A stretch of 9,457 bases of DNA from Eggerthella sp. CAG:368 (lineage in GTDB: Bacteria; Actinomycetota; Coriobacteriia; Coriobacteriales; Eggerthellaceae), in NCBI GenBank assembly GCA_000434775.1, contig FR895488.1, positions 34,887 through 44,343 of the forward strand. The letters are read 5' to 3'. The notes under the pieces were generated by a model, which saw only the letters and a list, made by a program, of their open reading frames with translations, made no database searches and was not told the origin of the DNA. Shown here piece after piece: positions 1-6,395 of the stretch. Each line of letters opens with the position of its first letter. Positions within the stretch are counted from its first letter, which is position 1. The translations under genes and the position numbers were made by a program.

Positions 1-547
1 ACAAAAACAATTCATGAATACGCGAATCTTCATTAAGCTCGGGATGAAACGAGATACCAATTTGGTTTTGATATCGAACACCCACTATGTTTCCCTCGAT
101 TGTTGCAAGCACCGTGCAGTCTTTTGATGCTGATGCAATATAGGGTGCTCGTATAAAGGTCATGGGTACGTCTTCCCAATCGCCAAATATTCCTTCGGTG
201 TAAAAACTACCAAGCTGTCTTCCATAAGCGTTTCTTTTTACGGTAACAGGAAGCGTTCCCAAATAATGACTTTCGCCATCGATAGTTTCCGCTAAAAGGA
301 TTAAGCCTGCGCAGGTTCCTAAAACGGGCATTCCGTTCTCAATCATATGCTGGATCGGTGTAAACATTTCCAGTTCACGCAACAGTTTTCCCTGCGTAGT
401 GCTTTCCCCACCAGGAAGAATAAGCCTGTCAAAGGGCTTATTGAGATCTTCCTTGCAGCGAAGCTCGATGCAGTTATGACCGAGGGATTCAATCTTTTTT
501 TGGTGCTCTATGAAGGCGCCTTGTAGTGCAAGAATAGCGACAGTCAT
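1..547 (-). CDS. pdxT: PdxT, glutaminase subunit of pyridoxal 5'-phosphate synthase (3' end cut by window edge)
   Basis: This is the glutamine amidotransferase partner of PdxS. It hydrolyses glutamine and passes ammonia to the PdxS active site for PLP synthesis in the cytosol. The 182 visible residues show the class I amidotransferase fold with its signatures: PGGEST at residues 45-50, the nucleophile elbow GTCAG with Cys79, and HPE with His168 and Glu170 completing the triad. This spacing matches the family, which is usually about 190-200 residues, so only a short C-terminal piece is missing off the left edge. Translation starts at ATG 547, one base after the pdxS stop. A GAGGA at 555-559, inside the last codons of pdxS, lies 7 bases upstream and suggests translational coupling. 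Identification is very secure. Confidence 0.96.
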   Translation of the reverse strand, partial: MTVAILALQGAFIEHQKKIESLGHNCIELRCKEDLNKPFDRLILPGGESTTQGKLLRELEMFTPIQHMIENGMPVLGTCAGLILLAETIDGESHYLGTLPVTVKRNAYGRQLGSFYTEGIFGDWEDVPMTFIRAPYIASASKDCTVLATIEGNIVGVRYQNQIGISFHPELNEDSRIHELFL

Positions 548-548
548 A

Positions 549-1427
549 TTACTGTCCTCGTTCCTCCATGATCAACTGAATTTCATCTTCATTAATGCCA
601 ACCATTGCTTCTCCAAGGTCTTCAGAAAGTTCTGCGATTAAAGAAGCATCTTTGTAGTTGGTCACTGCTTTAACAATAGCCTGAGCTCGCTTTGCTGGAT
701 TGCCAGATTTGAAAATACCAGAGCCAACGAAAACACCCTCCGCACCCAAATGCATCATAAGTGCGGCATCTGCTGGTGTGGCAATTCCGCCTGCTGCAAA
801 GTTAACAACGGGAAGTTTACCTTCTTTGTGAACGTATGAAATAAGCTCATACGGAACCTGGAGCTGCTTGGCTTCTTCGAAGAGCTCGTCTTCACGAAGG
901 GAAACAACGTGGCGAATTTGTTTGTTGATAAGGCGCATGTGACGTACTGCCTGAACGACATCTCCCGTGCCAGGTTCACCCTTGGTTCGAATCATGGTAG
1001 CACCCTCGGCGATTCGTCTTAGGGCTTCACCAAGATCGCGAGCGCCGCATACGAAAGGAGCTTTGAATGTGGTTTTGTCGATGTGGTACGTGTCATCGGC
1101 AGGGGAGAGGACTTCACTTTCGTCAATATAGTCAATTTCGAGAGCTTCAAGAATTCTTGCCTCCATAAAGTGACCGATGCGGCACTTCGCCATTACGGGA
1201 ATACTGACTGCTTCTTGAATACCCTTAATCATCTTTGGGTCGCTCATTCTGGAAACGCCGCCTGCTGCGCGAATATCGGCAGGGATGCGCTCAAGCGCCA
1301 TTACGGCACAGGCACCTGCTTCTTCGGCAATATGCGCTTGTTCAGGGGTGGTGACATCCATAATTACGCCACCTTTAAGCATCTGCGCAAGAGAGCGATT
1401 AAGTTGAATACGATTTTCGTCTGTCAT
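549..1427 (-). CDS. pdxS: PdxS, synthase subunit of pyridoxal 5'-phosphate synthase
   Basis: PdxS forms PLP from ribose 5-phosphate, glyceraldehyde 3-phosphate and ammonia supplied by PdxT; in the family it assembles as a dodecamer. The 292-residue protein is the normal family length (about 290-295) and a TIM barrel. Expected catalytic residues are at the usual numbers: Asp24 in VIMDV, Lys81 in VMAKCRIGH (the lysine that binds ribose 5-phosphate) and Lys149 in MIRTKGEPGTG. The phosphate-binding FVGSGIF and the glycine-rich FAAGGIATPADAA segment are present near the C-terminus. The frame is open for 22 more codons upstream, to 1493, but I chose ATG 1427. AGAAAGGA (1433-1440) sits 5 bases before it, and MTDENRIQLNRSLAQMLKGG is where family members begin. 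pdxT follows directly in the same operon. Confidence 0.97.
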   Translation of the reverse strand: MTDENRIQLNRSLAQMLKGGVIMDVTTPEQAHIAEEAGACAVMALERIPADIRAAGGVSRMSDPKMIKGIQEAVSIPVMAKCRIGHFMEARILEALEIDYIDESEVLSPADDTYHIDKTTFKAPFVCGARDLGEALRRIAEGATMIRTKGEPGTGDVVQAVRHMRLINKQIRHVVSLREDELFEEAKQLQVPYELISYVHKEGKLPVVNFAAGGIATPADAALMMHLGAEGVFVGSGIFKSGNPAKRAQAIVKAVTNYKDASLIAELSEDLGEAMVGINEDEIQLIMEERGQ

Positions 1428-1432
1428 TTTGT

Positions 1433-1440
1433 TCCTTTCT
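1433..1440 (-). promoter_or_regulatory. ribosome binding site of pdxS
   Basis: AGAAAGGA on the minus strand, 5 bases before ATG 1427. It fixes the pdxS start and argues against the longer reading frame that extends to 1493. Confidence 0.75.
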
Positions 1441-1484
1441 GCAATGTATTGGGAAAGAAGATATCGTTTCGCTGGTATTGTCGA

Positions 1485-1490
1485 TATAAT
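1485..1490 (+). promoter_or_regulatory. probable -10 box of the pdxR promoter
   Basis: A perfect TATAAT lies 59 bases upstream of the pdxR start codon. No good -35 hexamer is found 16-18 bases upstream (the nearest candidates are around 1462-1468 and poor), so the promoter may depend on a regulator or be weak. Transcription would start near 1497 and run through the ATAACCAG repeats, so PdxR bound there could block its own gene. This is inferred from sequence alone. Confidence 0.4.
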
Positions 1491-1508
1491 CAAAAAGCTA
1501 ATTATTTA

Positions 1509-1528
1509 TATAACCAGAATATAACCAG
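1509..1528. repeat. tandem direct repeat TATAACCAG, candidate PdxR operator
   Basis: TATAACCAG occurs at 1509-1517 and again at 1520-1528, an exact 9-bp match repeated every 11 bp. Both copies therefore face the same side of the helix. An inverted partial copy, CTGGT, sits at 1472-1476, with centres about 41 and 52 bp away (four and five helical turns). The repeats lie in the 122-bp divergent region between pdxS and pdxR, where MocR/PdxR regulators of this type bind repeated sites. From the pdxS side they would fall near -40 of a start in the 1470s, a position suited to activation. The sequence shows the repeat; the operator role is inference. Confidence 0.6.
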
Positions 1529-1549
1529 TTTAGATAAGGTCAGATGTAG

Positions 1550-3025
1550 GTGCTTACTTATTCCTTTAATGAAAGAAAAGAAGAGCCGCTTTATGAATAT
1601 CTCTATAAAGAGATAAAGCGTGATATAGAACAGGGAATAATTGCGCCCGGGGAAAAACTTCCCTCGAAACGTGCTTTTTCGCGTCATTTAGGCGTGAGCC
1701 TTATTACGGTTGAAGGGGCTTATACTCAGCTTATTGCAGAGGGCTACGTTATTTCAAAAGAGCGAAAAGGGTACTACGCAAATAGTGTATTACCAGAACC
1801 AACGTTAACTACTCAAAGACATCGACAAAACAGCTTTGAACCCTCTTTGAAAAACAAGTTTCAGGGCGCGCTTTTTCGGGAATCCAAGAGTGAAAAACGA
1901 GAAGAAAAACCGTCTTTCTTTGCCGATCTAACGGGGTCAGAGGTTGCACGGGGGAGATTTCCGTATGGAAGTTGGTCTAAAAGTATTCGAGATGCTCTAT
2001 CGTGCGAGTCTGAGCAGGTTCTTATTGGAAATTCTGATACGGCGGGATCTAGGCGTTTAAGGGAAGTTCTAGCGAATTATCTGTATTCCTTTCGTGGAAT
2101 GGAGGTTGACCCTGAATGCATTGTTATTGGAGCGGGGTCTCAGATATTAGACAATATGATCATTCAGCTTCTTGGTCAAATGCATACGTATGGAATTGAA
2201 AACCCAGGCTATCCAAGGCTGCAGCAGTTGTATCGTGCAAACAGGGTTAATCTGGTATGTCTTCCTCTTGACGATAAAGGAGTGGTAACAGAAGCACTTT
2301 ACGGAAGTGATGTGTCGGTTATGCATGTAATGCCATCACATCAGTTCCCCACGGGGCTTATAACGCCGATCAGTAGACGTTATGAACTGCTTGCGTGGGC
2401 GAGTGAAGGTGATCGCTATCTAATTGAAGATGATTTTGATAGTGAGTTCAGGCTTACCGGTCGTCCCATTCCATCCTTGCAAAGTATTGATAAACAAGGT
2501 CGTGTGATATATACCAATACCTTCTCTAAAACACTCGGACCCGCATTTCGATTGGGGTATATGGTTTTACCACATGCTTTAAAGGAACGATTTGATAAAA
2601 CTCTCAGTTTTTATTCCTGTACAGTAAGTGCTGTCGATCAGCTTGCTCTGGCACGCTTTATCGAGCAGGGTGACTATGAGCGTCATGTTAATAGGATGAG
2701 GAATTACTATCGAGCATTGCGCAATAAGCTTATTTCCGAGCTTATGAAAAGCTCTTTTTCATCGCGTATTTCTTTATACTCACAAGACTCAGGAATCCAT
2801 TTTGTTATGCATGTAGAAACAAAGGAACAAGAGCAACGATTGGCGCTTGAACTGCAAAAACGAGGTGTCAATATTGTCTCATTGTCAGAGTTTTATCTCG
2901 ATGCTACTATGGCGAAAAATAAAGAAACCTCGTCAGGGAGGGCGAGGTTTCTTATGAGCTATAGTGGTCTTAGTGAAGAGGCAATTCCGAAAGTAATCAG
3001 CGTGATGGAAGAGGTATTTAAATAA
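1550..3025 (+). CDS. pdxR: PdxR, MocR-family (GntR HTH plus aminotransferase-like) regulator of PLP synthesis
   Basis: This 491-residue regulator has an N-terminal GntR winged helix-turn-helix (about residues 10-78, with PGEKLPSKRAFSRHLGVS and GYVISKERKGYYA), a charged linker (about 85-122) and a C-terminal domain of the class I aminotransferase fold (about 125-491). The PLP-binding signature is intact: HQFPTG at 264-269, IEDDFDSEF at 292-300, and NTFSKTLGPAFRLGY with the Schiff-base lysine Lys327. PdxR proteins of this layout bind PLP as effector and control pdxST, which lies divergently next door, so the name is given on family and context. The start is GTG 1550; the codon just before it is TAG, so nothing longer is possible, and a weak AAGGT lies about 9 bases upstream. 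It ends 5 bases before the converging NYN gene. Confidence 0.92.
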   Translation: MLTYSFNERKEEPLYEYLYKEIKRDIEQGIIAPGEKLPSKRAFSRHLGVSLITVEGAYTQLIAEGYVISKERKGYYANSVLPEPTLTTQRHRQNSFEPSLKNKFQGALFRESKSEKREEKPSFFADLTGSEVARGRFPYGSWSKSIRDALSCESEQVLIGNSDTAGSRRLREVLANYLYSFRGMEVDPECIVIGAGSQILDNMIIQLLGQMHTYGIENPGYPRLQQLYRANRVNLVCLPLDDKGVVTEALYGSDVSVMHVMPSHQFPTGLITPISRRYELLAWASEGDRYLIEDDFDSEFRLTGRPIPSLQSIDKQGRVIYTNTFSKTLGPAFRLGYMVLPHALKERFDKTLSFYSCTVSAVDQLALARFIEQGDYERHVNRMRNYYRALRNKLISELMKSSFSSRISLYSQDSGIHFVMHVETKEQEQRLALELQKRGVNIVSLSEFYLDATMAKNKETSSGRARFLMSYSGLSEEAIPKVISVMEEVFK

Positions 3026-3030
3026 GCACC

Positions 3031-3882
3031 TTATTCCTCTATGAGTCTGAAATATATTGTTTTTACGCCCTGGTCTCCTTCGGAAGTAATAGTTTTACTT
3101 TCAAACGTGCGAAGGGACTCTATAAAGGGGACAAATTTTTTGAATCCAAAATTTCGAGTGTCGAAGTCTGGCAAACGTTTTAAAAGCAATCCCCCTAAGC
3201 GAGCTGATAAAATCCAGCCATCGTCTCCGCAAAACTCTTCGGATAACTCGCGGAGTGTTTCGGTTACTACTTCAATGCTTGATCCATCTCCCCAGTCTGT
3301 TGAGGAAAAGGTTTCAGAGGCATCTTCGGTAAGTGCTAGCTCTTCGGTTGTTTTTGTGGGAGCGTGTTTCGGGGTATCGACTGGTTGGGTATTGTTTTGT
3401 GTTTTTGATCTCTTCTTCTTTTTCTTTTCCGATGTGGCGCTTCTATCTTTATAAAGAAGATCAAGGTATGAAAACTTATTGCATGCAGAAATAAACGATC
3501 GAGGGGTTTTCTGCTCTCCCATACCTAGGACAAACATTTCATCTTCGCGTAGACGAGAAGCAAGACGGGTGAAATCGCTGTCGGAAGAAACAATACAAAA
3601 AGCGTCAAGGCGTTTTTGGTAAAGCAGATCCATTGCATCGATAATGAGTGCCGAATCAGATGAGTTTTTTCCTGTTGTGTTGCTGTATTGTTGAATGGGT
3701 TGAATGGCATTTTCGAGCAGCTGCTTTTTCCAGGAGCTGAGAACAGGGGTGGTCCAATTGCCGTAAATACGTTTATAAATGATATTTCCTAAGCTGGATG
3801 CTTCTTGCAGGATGGTACTAGCGTACTTACTTGATATATTTTCGGCATCAATGAGTACCGCCACACGCATTTCTTTATCCAT
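3031..3882 (-). CDS. NYN-domain (LabA/DUF88-like) predicted ribonuclease with C-terminal OST-HTH/LOTUS RNA-binding domain
   Basis: A 283-residue soluble protein in three parts. Residues 1-145 are a NYN/PIN-like domain: VLIDAENIS with Asp12 and Asn15, SSDSALIIDAMDLL with Asp76 and Asp82, and IVSSDSDFTRLASRLRE with Asp101 and Asp103. This is the acidic metal-binding set expected of an active nuclease. Residues 146-195 are a low-complexity linker with a lysine run (EKKKKKRSK) followed by Thr/Ser/Glu-rich sequence. Residues 197-281 match an OST-HTH/LOTUS domain (GWILSARLGGLLLKRLPDF, then FGFKKFVPFIESL), a fold known to bind RNA in other proteins. It starts at ATG 3882 with AGAAAGG 6 bases upstream, a site that overlaps the queHA stop codon, so translation is probably coupled. 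Substrate and biological role are unknown. The domain call is firm; the ribonuclease activity is inferred. Confidence 0.88.
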   Translation of the reverse strand: MDKEMRVAVLIDAENISSKYASTILQEASSLGNIIYKRIYGNWTTPVLSSWKKQLLENAIQPIQQYSNTTGKNSSDSALIIDAMDLLYQKRLDAFCIVSSDSDFTRLASRLREDEMFVLGMGEQKTPRSFISACNKFSYLDLLYKDRSATSEKKKKKRSKTQNNTQPVDTPKHAPTKTTEELALTEDASETFSSTDWGDGSSIEVVTETLRELSEEFCGDDGWILSARLGGLLLKRLPDFDTRNFGFKKFVPFIESLRTFESKTITSEGDQGVKTIYFRLIEE

Positions 3883-3888
3883 GTAAAA

Positions 3889-3895
3889 CCTTTCT
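3889..3895 (-). promoter_or_regulatory. ribosome binding site of the NYN gene, overlapping the queHA stop
   Basis: AGAAAGG on the minus strand, 6 bases before ATG 3882. It shares bases 3894-3895 with the TAG stop of the upstream QueH-QueA gene (3894-3896). This links translation of the two genes and is the best evidence that they form one operon. Confidence 0.7.
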
Positions 3896-5582
3896 ATTGA
3901 ATAAACATGGCATCGCCAAAAGAAAGAAGTCGATAATGCCGTTTAATGGCATGTTTGTAGGCTGCCATGATGTTGTCTCGGGTGGAAAAAGCGGATACAA
4001 GCATCATGAGGGTTGAGCGAGGAACATGGAAATTTGTGATGAGCGCATCAACTACTTTGAATTCATATCCTGGAAGGATGAAAAGGCTCGTTTTTTCTCG
4101 ATCGCGCGGAATAAGGCACTGTTTGTCTGAGTCCCAAGCACTCTCAAGACTTCTTACGCTTGTGGTGCCAACGGCAATAACGCGTCCATTTTGAGCCTTT
4201 GTTTTCGCAATTGCCTGTACAGTTTTTTCAGGAACGGTATATCGTTCGGTATGAATTTGGTGATTGTGGGGGTCTTCTTCGTCAACAATACGGAATGTAT
4301 CAAGTCCAACTTCAAGATGCACCGTTTCGAAACCAACACCTTTTGCCTTGATCGCTTCAATGAGCTCGGGTGTAAAGTGGAGACCTGCAGTAGGTGCGGC
4401 AGCGCTTCGTTCTTCCTGGGAAAAAACGGTTTGGTAAAGTTCTTCATCACCTGCATAGTTTTTGATGTAGGGAGGAAGGGGGGTATGTCCGACCTGATGG
4501 AGGGCATCATCTAGGGAAGAGAGAGGAGTGCTCAAGCGAGCGAGGCGCTCACCTTTTTCTGCGTCCTCAATCCAATCGATGATTTCTGCCGACAAGATTA
4601 TTTCGCCTTCAGCGTTCGTGAAATCTACGAGTGCTCCTGGTTTCAGGCGCTTTCCGGGACGAACGAGAACTTCCCAAATGGCGCTCGAGTCTTTTTTGGG
4701 CTCACGATCGAAACGTTCTCGAAGGAGGAAAACTTCAGCAGCGCCCCCTGTTTCATGCTTTGTTCCAAGAAGACGAGCAGGCATAACGCGCGTTTCATTT
4801 GCAACAAGCAAATCTCCCGGTTTGAGGTAATCGTAAATATCTCGAAAGATCTTATCCTGAAGAGCGCCTGTTTTTCTATTCATCACAAGCATTTTGCATG
4901 TATCGCGAATGGGTGCAGGTTCTTGTGCGATACAGTGTTCAGGAAGATCGTAGTCAAAGTCCTCAGTTTTTAGCATGGCTAGTTTTGCCGCCCTTTCAGC
5001 TGCTTTCTTTGCTTTTCGTGCAGCTTTTCTTTCTTCTCGTTCTTGTTGTGCTTCTTTGTTGGAAAACGTACAGCCGCAATAATTTTGTCGGTACATGCCC
5101 AGTTCACGGCTTCGTCTTGTCGCTTCTGGATAATCGCTTCGATAATCGCGAAAAAGCACTGTCAATTCAGGATAAAGCTTTGCGGAGCGTTCCAGCTCTT
5201 CTTTTATAAGGCTCGTAAACTGATACGGACTTACCGAAAGCGTTGTTCCGATGGCTTCAAAGTGATGCTCATGTGCATAACGTGCGAGTTCTTCAAAGCG
5301 GAAGCGGTAGCATTCTTGACAGCGAATCTTTCGTGGGGCTGTTTCATTCCAAGCGGAAGCGATTTTTTCATTCCACTGTGAATTACAATAAGGCCCTTCA
5401 GTAACGGGAATACCTTCTTGTTTGGCCCATGCTAAAAGCGTTGAAAGACGATGTTCGTATTCTTCTTTGGGTTCAATATTTGAATTCATGTATGCAATGG
5501 TTAGGTCATGACCTTCTTCGAGAAGATGCCTGACAGGCTCAAGAGAGCAAGGACCACAGCAAGCATGAAGTAATAATTTCAT
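3894..5582 (-). CDS. queHA (fusion of queH and queA): Bifunctional queuosine protein: QueH epoxyqueuosine reductase fused to QueA tRNA ribosyltransferase-isomerase
   Basis: One uninterrupted 562-residue frame carries two enzymes. Residues 1-175 are QueH (DUF208): HACCGPCS with Cys8, Cys9 and Cys12, then CQEC with Cys88 and Cys91, and YCGC with Cys169 and Cys171. These are the iron-sulfur and metal ligands and redox cysteines of this family, which reduces epoxyqueuosine to queuosine. Residues 176-202 are a charged Lys/Glu/Ala helix-like linker. Residues 203-562 are full-length QueA, which transfers and isomerises the ribosyl group of S-adenosylmethionine onto preQ1-tRNA: FDYDLPEHCIAQEP, LLVANETRVMPARLLG, AAPTAGLHFT, GTTSVRSLESAW, PGYEFKVVDALITNFHVPRS and the C-terminal FGDAMFIQ. 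QueA makes the substrate of QueH, so the fusion joins consecutive steps. The start ATG 5582 has a weak GAGAAAAG 8 bases upstream. It is co-directional with the NYN gene and divergent from HAD-tgt. Confidence 0.93.
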   Translation of the reverse strand: MKLLLHACCGPCSLEPVRHLLEEGHDLTIAYMNSNIEPKEEYEHRLSTLLAWAKQEGIPVTEGPYCNSQWNEKIASAWNETAPRKIRCQECYRFRFEELARYAHEHHFEAIGTTLSVSPYQFTSLIKEELERSAKLYPELTVLFRDYRSDYPEATRRSRELGMYRQNYCGCTFSNKEAQQEREERKAARKAKKAAERAAKLAMLKTEDFDYDLPEHCIAQEPAPIRDTCKMLVMNRKTGALQDKIFRDIYDYLKPGDLLVANETRVMPARLLGTKHETGGAAEVFLLRERFDREPKKDSSAIWEVLVRPGKRLKPGALVDFTNAEGEIILSAEIIDWIEDAEKGERLARLSTPLSSLDDALHQVGHTPLPPYIKNYAGDEELYQTVFSQEERSAAAPTAGLHFTPELIEAIKAKGVGFETVHLEVGLDTFRIVDEEDPHNHQIHTERYTVPEKTVQAIAKTKAQNGRVIAVGTTSVRSLESAWDSDKQCLIPRDREKTSLFILPGYEFKVVDALITNFHVPRSTLMMLVSAFSTRDNIMAAYKHAIKRHYRLLSFGDAMFIQ

Positions 5583-5650
5583 AAGCTTATCTTTTCTCTT
5601 TTGAATCGTGACCTATACTAACACCTGAAAACTGTTTACACATAATGAAT
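5583..5650. promoter_or_regulatory. divergent promoter region between queHA and HAD-tgt
   Basis: This short AT-rich gap must hold the promoters of both queuosine transcription units. On the plus strand TATACT at 5614-5619 is a fair -10 box, about 47 bases before the HAD start, but without a convincing -35. On the minus strand TAGTAT (5615-5620) preceded by TG at the extended position is a possible -10 for queHA, so the two promoters would overlap face to face. There is no room for, and no sign of, a preQ1 riboswitch fold here. The boxes are weak matches and the call is tentative. Confidence 0.35.
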
Positions 5651-5656
5651 AGAGGA
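5651..5656 (+). promoter_or_regulatory. ribosome binding site of the HAD gene
   Basis: AGAGGA lies 9 bases before ATG 5666. No comparable site precedes the in-frame ATG at 5645, so this site decides the start in favour of 5666. Confidence 0.65.
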
Positions 5657-5665
5657 CTCTCCATT

Positions 5666-6391
5666 ATGCAAAAATGCGATTATAAGGCCGTTTTCTTTGA
5701 TCTTGACGGCACTCTTCTTGATCTTGATATGGATCTATTCCTACATCAATACTTCAGTGGCGTAAGTTCATTCGTTTCACGCAGGGGATATGATCCTGAG
5801 GTTTTTCTTAAAGCGCTTGGTGCAGGTGTTCGGAGTATGACTGAAGGAGTGGGCGGTTACAATATTGACCGTTTTTGGGGTGCATTTTGCACACGGACAA
5901 ATGAATCCCAAGAAGAAATGGAACCACTTATTACTGAATACTATCAAACTGATTTCAACGAAATTGGTGAACATATCGTTCCGCGGCCTGAAGCGGCTGA
6001 AGTTTTAGAAATTCTAAAGGAAAAGAAGTATCCACTCTACCTTACTACCATGCCGCTTTTTCCGCGTATTGCAGTAGAACAACGTCTTTCTTGGGCGGGT
6101 TGTTCTCCTGACTTCTTCGATCGCATCACTACCTACGATAATTCAACAAGTACGAAGCCTCGTCTTGAGTATTACCAGGAAAATGTTGATCAAATTCATC
6201 TTGAACCTGAAAAGATTTTGATGGTTGGCAACAATACACAGGAAGATCTTGCCTGCATGGGTCTTGGGCTCGATGCTTTTTTGGTTACCGATTGCCTTCT
6301 TAATCCTAACAATTTTAATATCCAGTCAGTCAAGCACGGTTCATTAAAAGAGTTGCTTGGTTTTGTTGAGAAGCTTCCAGAATGTGAGTAA
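5666..6391 (+). CDS. HAD-superfamily hydrolase, probable phosphatase, substrate unknown
   Basis: A 241-residue soluble HAD-fold protein. Motif I is FFDLDGTL with the nucleophile Asp12 and acid/base Asp14. A helical cap follows (about residues 20-100). Motif II is YLTTMP (Thr127 or Thr128), motif III is STKPRLEYY with Lys164, and motif IV is MVGNNTQEDLA. In motif IV the usual first Asp of GDxxxxD is Asn189, while Asp194 is kept. Catalysis by Asp12 remains plausible, but metal binding may differ. The frame can start at ATG 5645, but AGAGGA at 5651-5656 fits ATG 5666. tgt begins 4 bases after the stop, so the two are co-transcribed. A role in queuosine metabolism or salvage is suggested only by this neighbourhood. 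Substrate cannot be predicted for this superfamily from sequence alone. Confidence 0.88.
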   Translation: MQKCDYKAVFFDLDGTLLDLDMDLFLHQYFSGVSSFVSRRGYDPEVFLKALGAGVRSMTEGVGGYNIDRFWGAFCTRTNESQEEMEPLITEYYQTDFNEIGEHIVPRPEAAEVLEILKEKKYPLYLTTMPLFPRIAVEQRLSWAGCSPDFFDRITTYDNSTSTKPRLEYYQENVDQIHLEPEKILMVGNNTQEDLACMGLGLDAFLVTDCLLNPNNFNIQSVKHGSLKELLGFVEKLPECE

Positions 6392-6395
6392 ACGA

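Noticed and set aside
1428..1493. A 22-codon N-terminal extension of PdxS from an upstream ATG at 1493.
   Set aside because: The ATG at 1427 has a good ribosome site 5 bases upstream. The protein then has the family length, and its catalytic residues fall on the usual numbers 24, 81 and 149. The extension would cover promoter sequence.
1083..1616. A 177-codon plus-strand frame across pdxS and into pdxR.
   Set aside because: It lies opposite the strongly conserved pdxS and across the promoter gap. Its translation shows no domain and odd composition, so it is an antisense shadow.
3015..3040. A bidirectional terminator between the converging pdxR and NYN genes.
   Set aside because: Only 5 bases separate the two stops, and no GC-rich stem with a T run is visible there.
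3405..3432. A T/C-rich low-complexity tract.
   Set aside because: It is explained by AAA/AAG/GAA codons of the lysine-rich linker in the NYN protein and is not a repeat element.
3041..3454. A 137-codon plus-strand frame ending in a Phe run, opposite the NYN gene.
   Set aside because: The Phe run is the antisense of the lysine-run linker of the NYN protein, whose domains are clearly on the minus strand.
5645..5665. An earlier start for the HAD protein at ATG 5645.
   Set aside because: No ribosome site precedes it, whereas AGAGGA is placed correctly for ATG 5666. The extra seven residues lie outside the HAD fold.
5583..5665. A preQ1 riboswitch in front of queHA or HAD-tgt.
   Set aside because: The gap is very short and I see no hairpin-plus-A-rich-tail arrangement ending at a ribosome site. 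The region is filled by promoter-like sequence.
6357..6395. A longer Tgt starting at TTG 6357.
   Set aside because: It would overlap the end of the HAD gene by 35 bases with no family homology in the added residues. ATG 6396 or GTG 6384 fits better.
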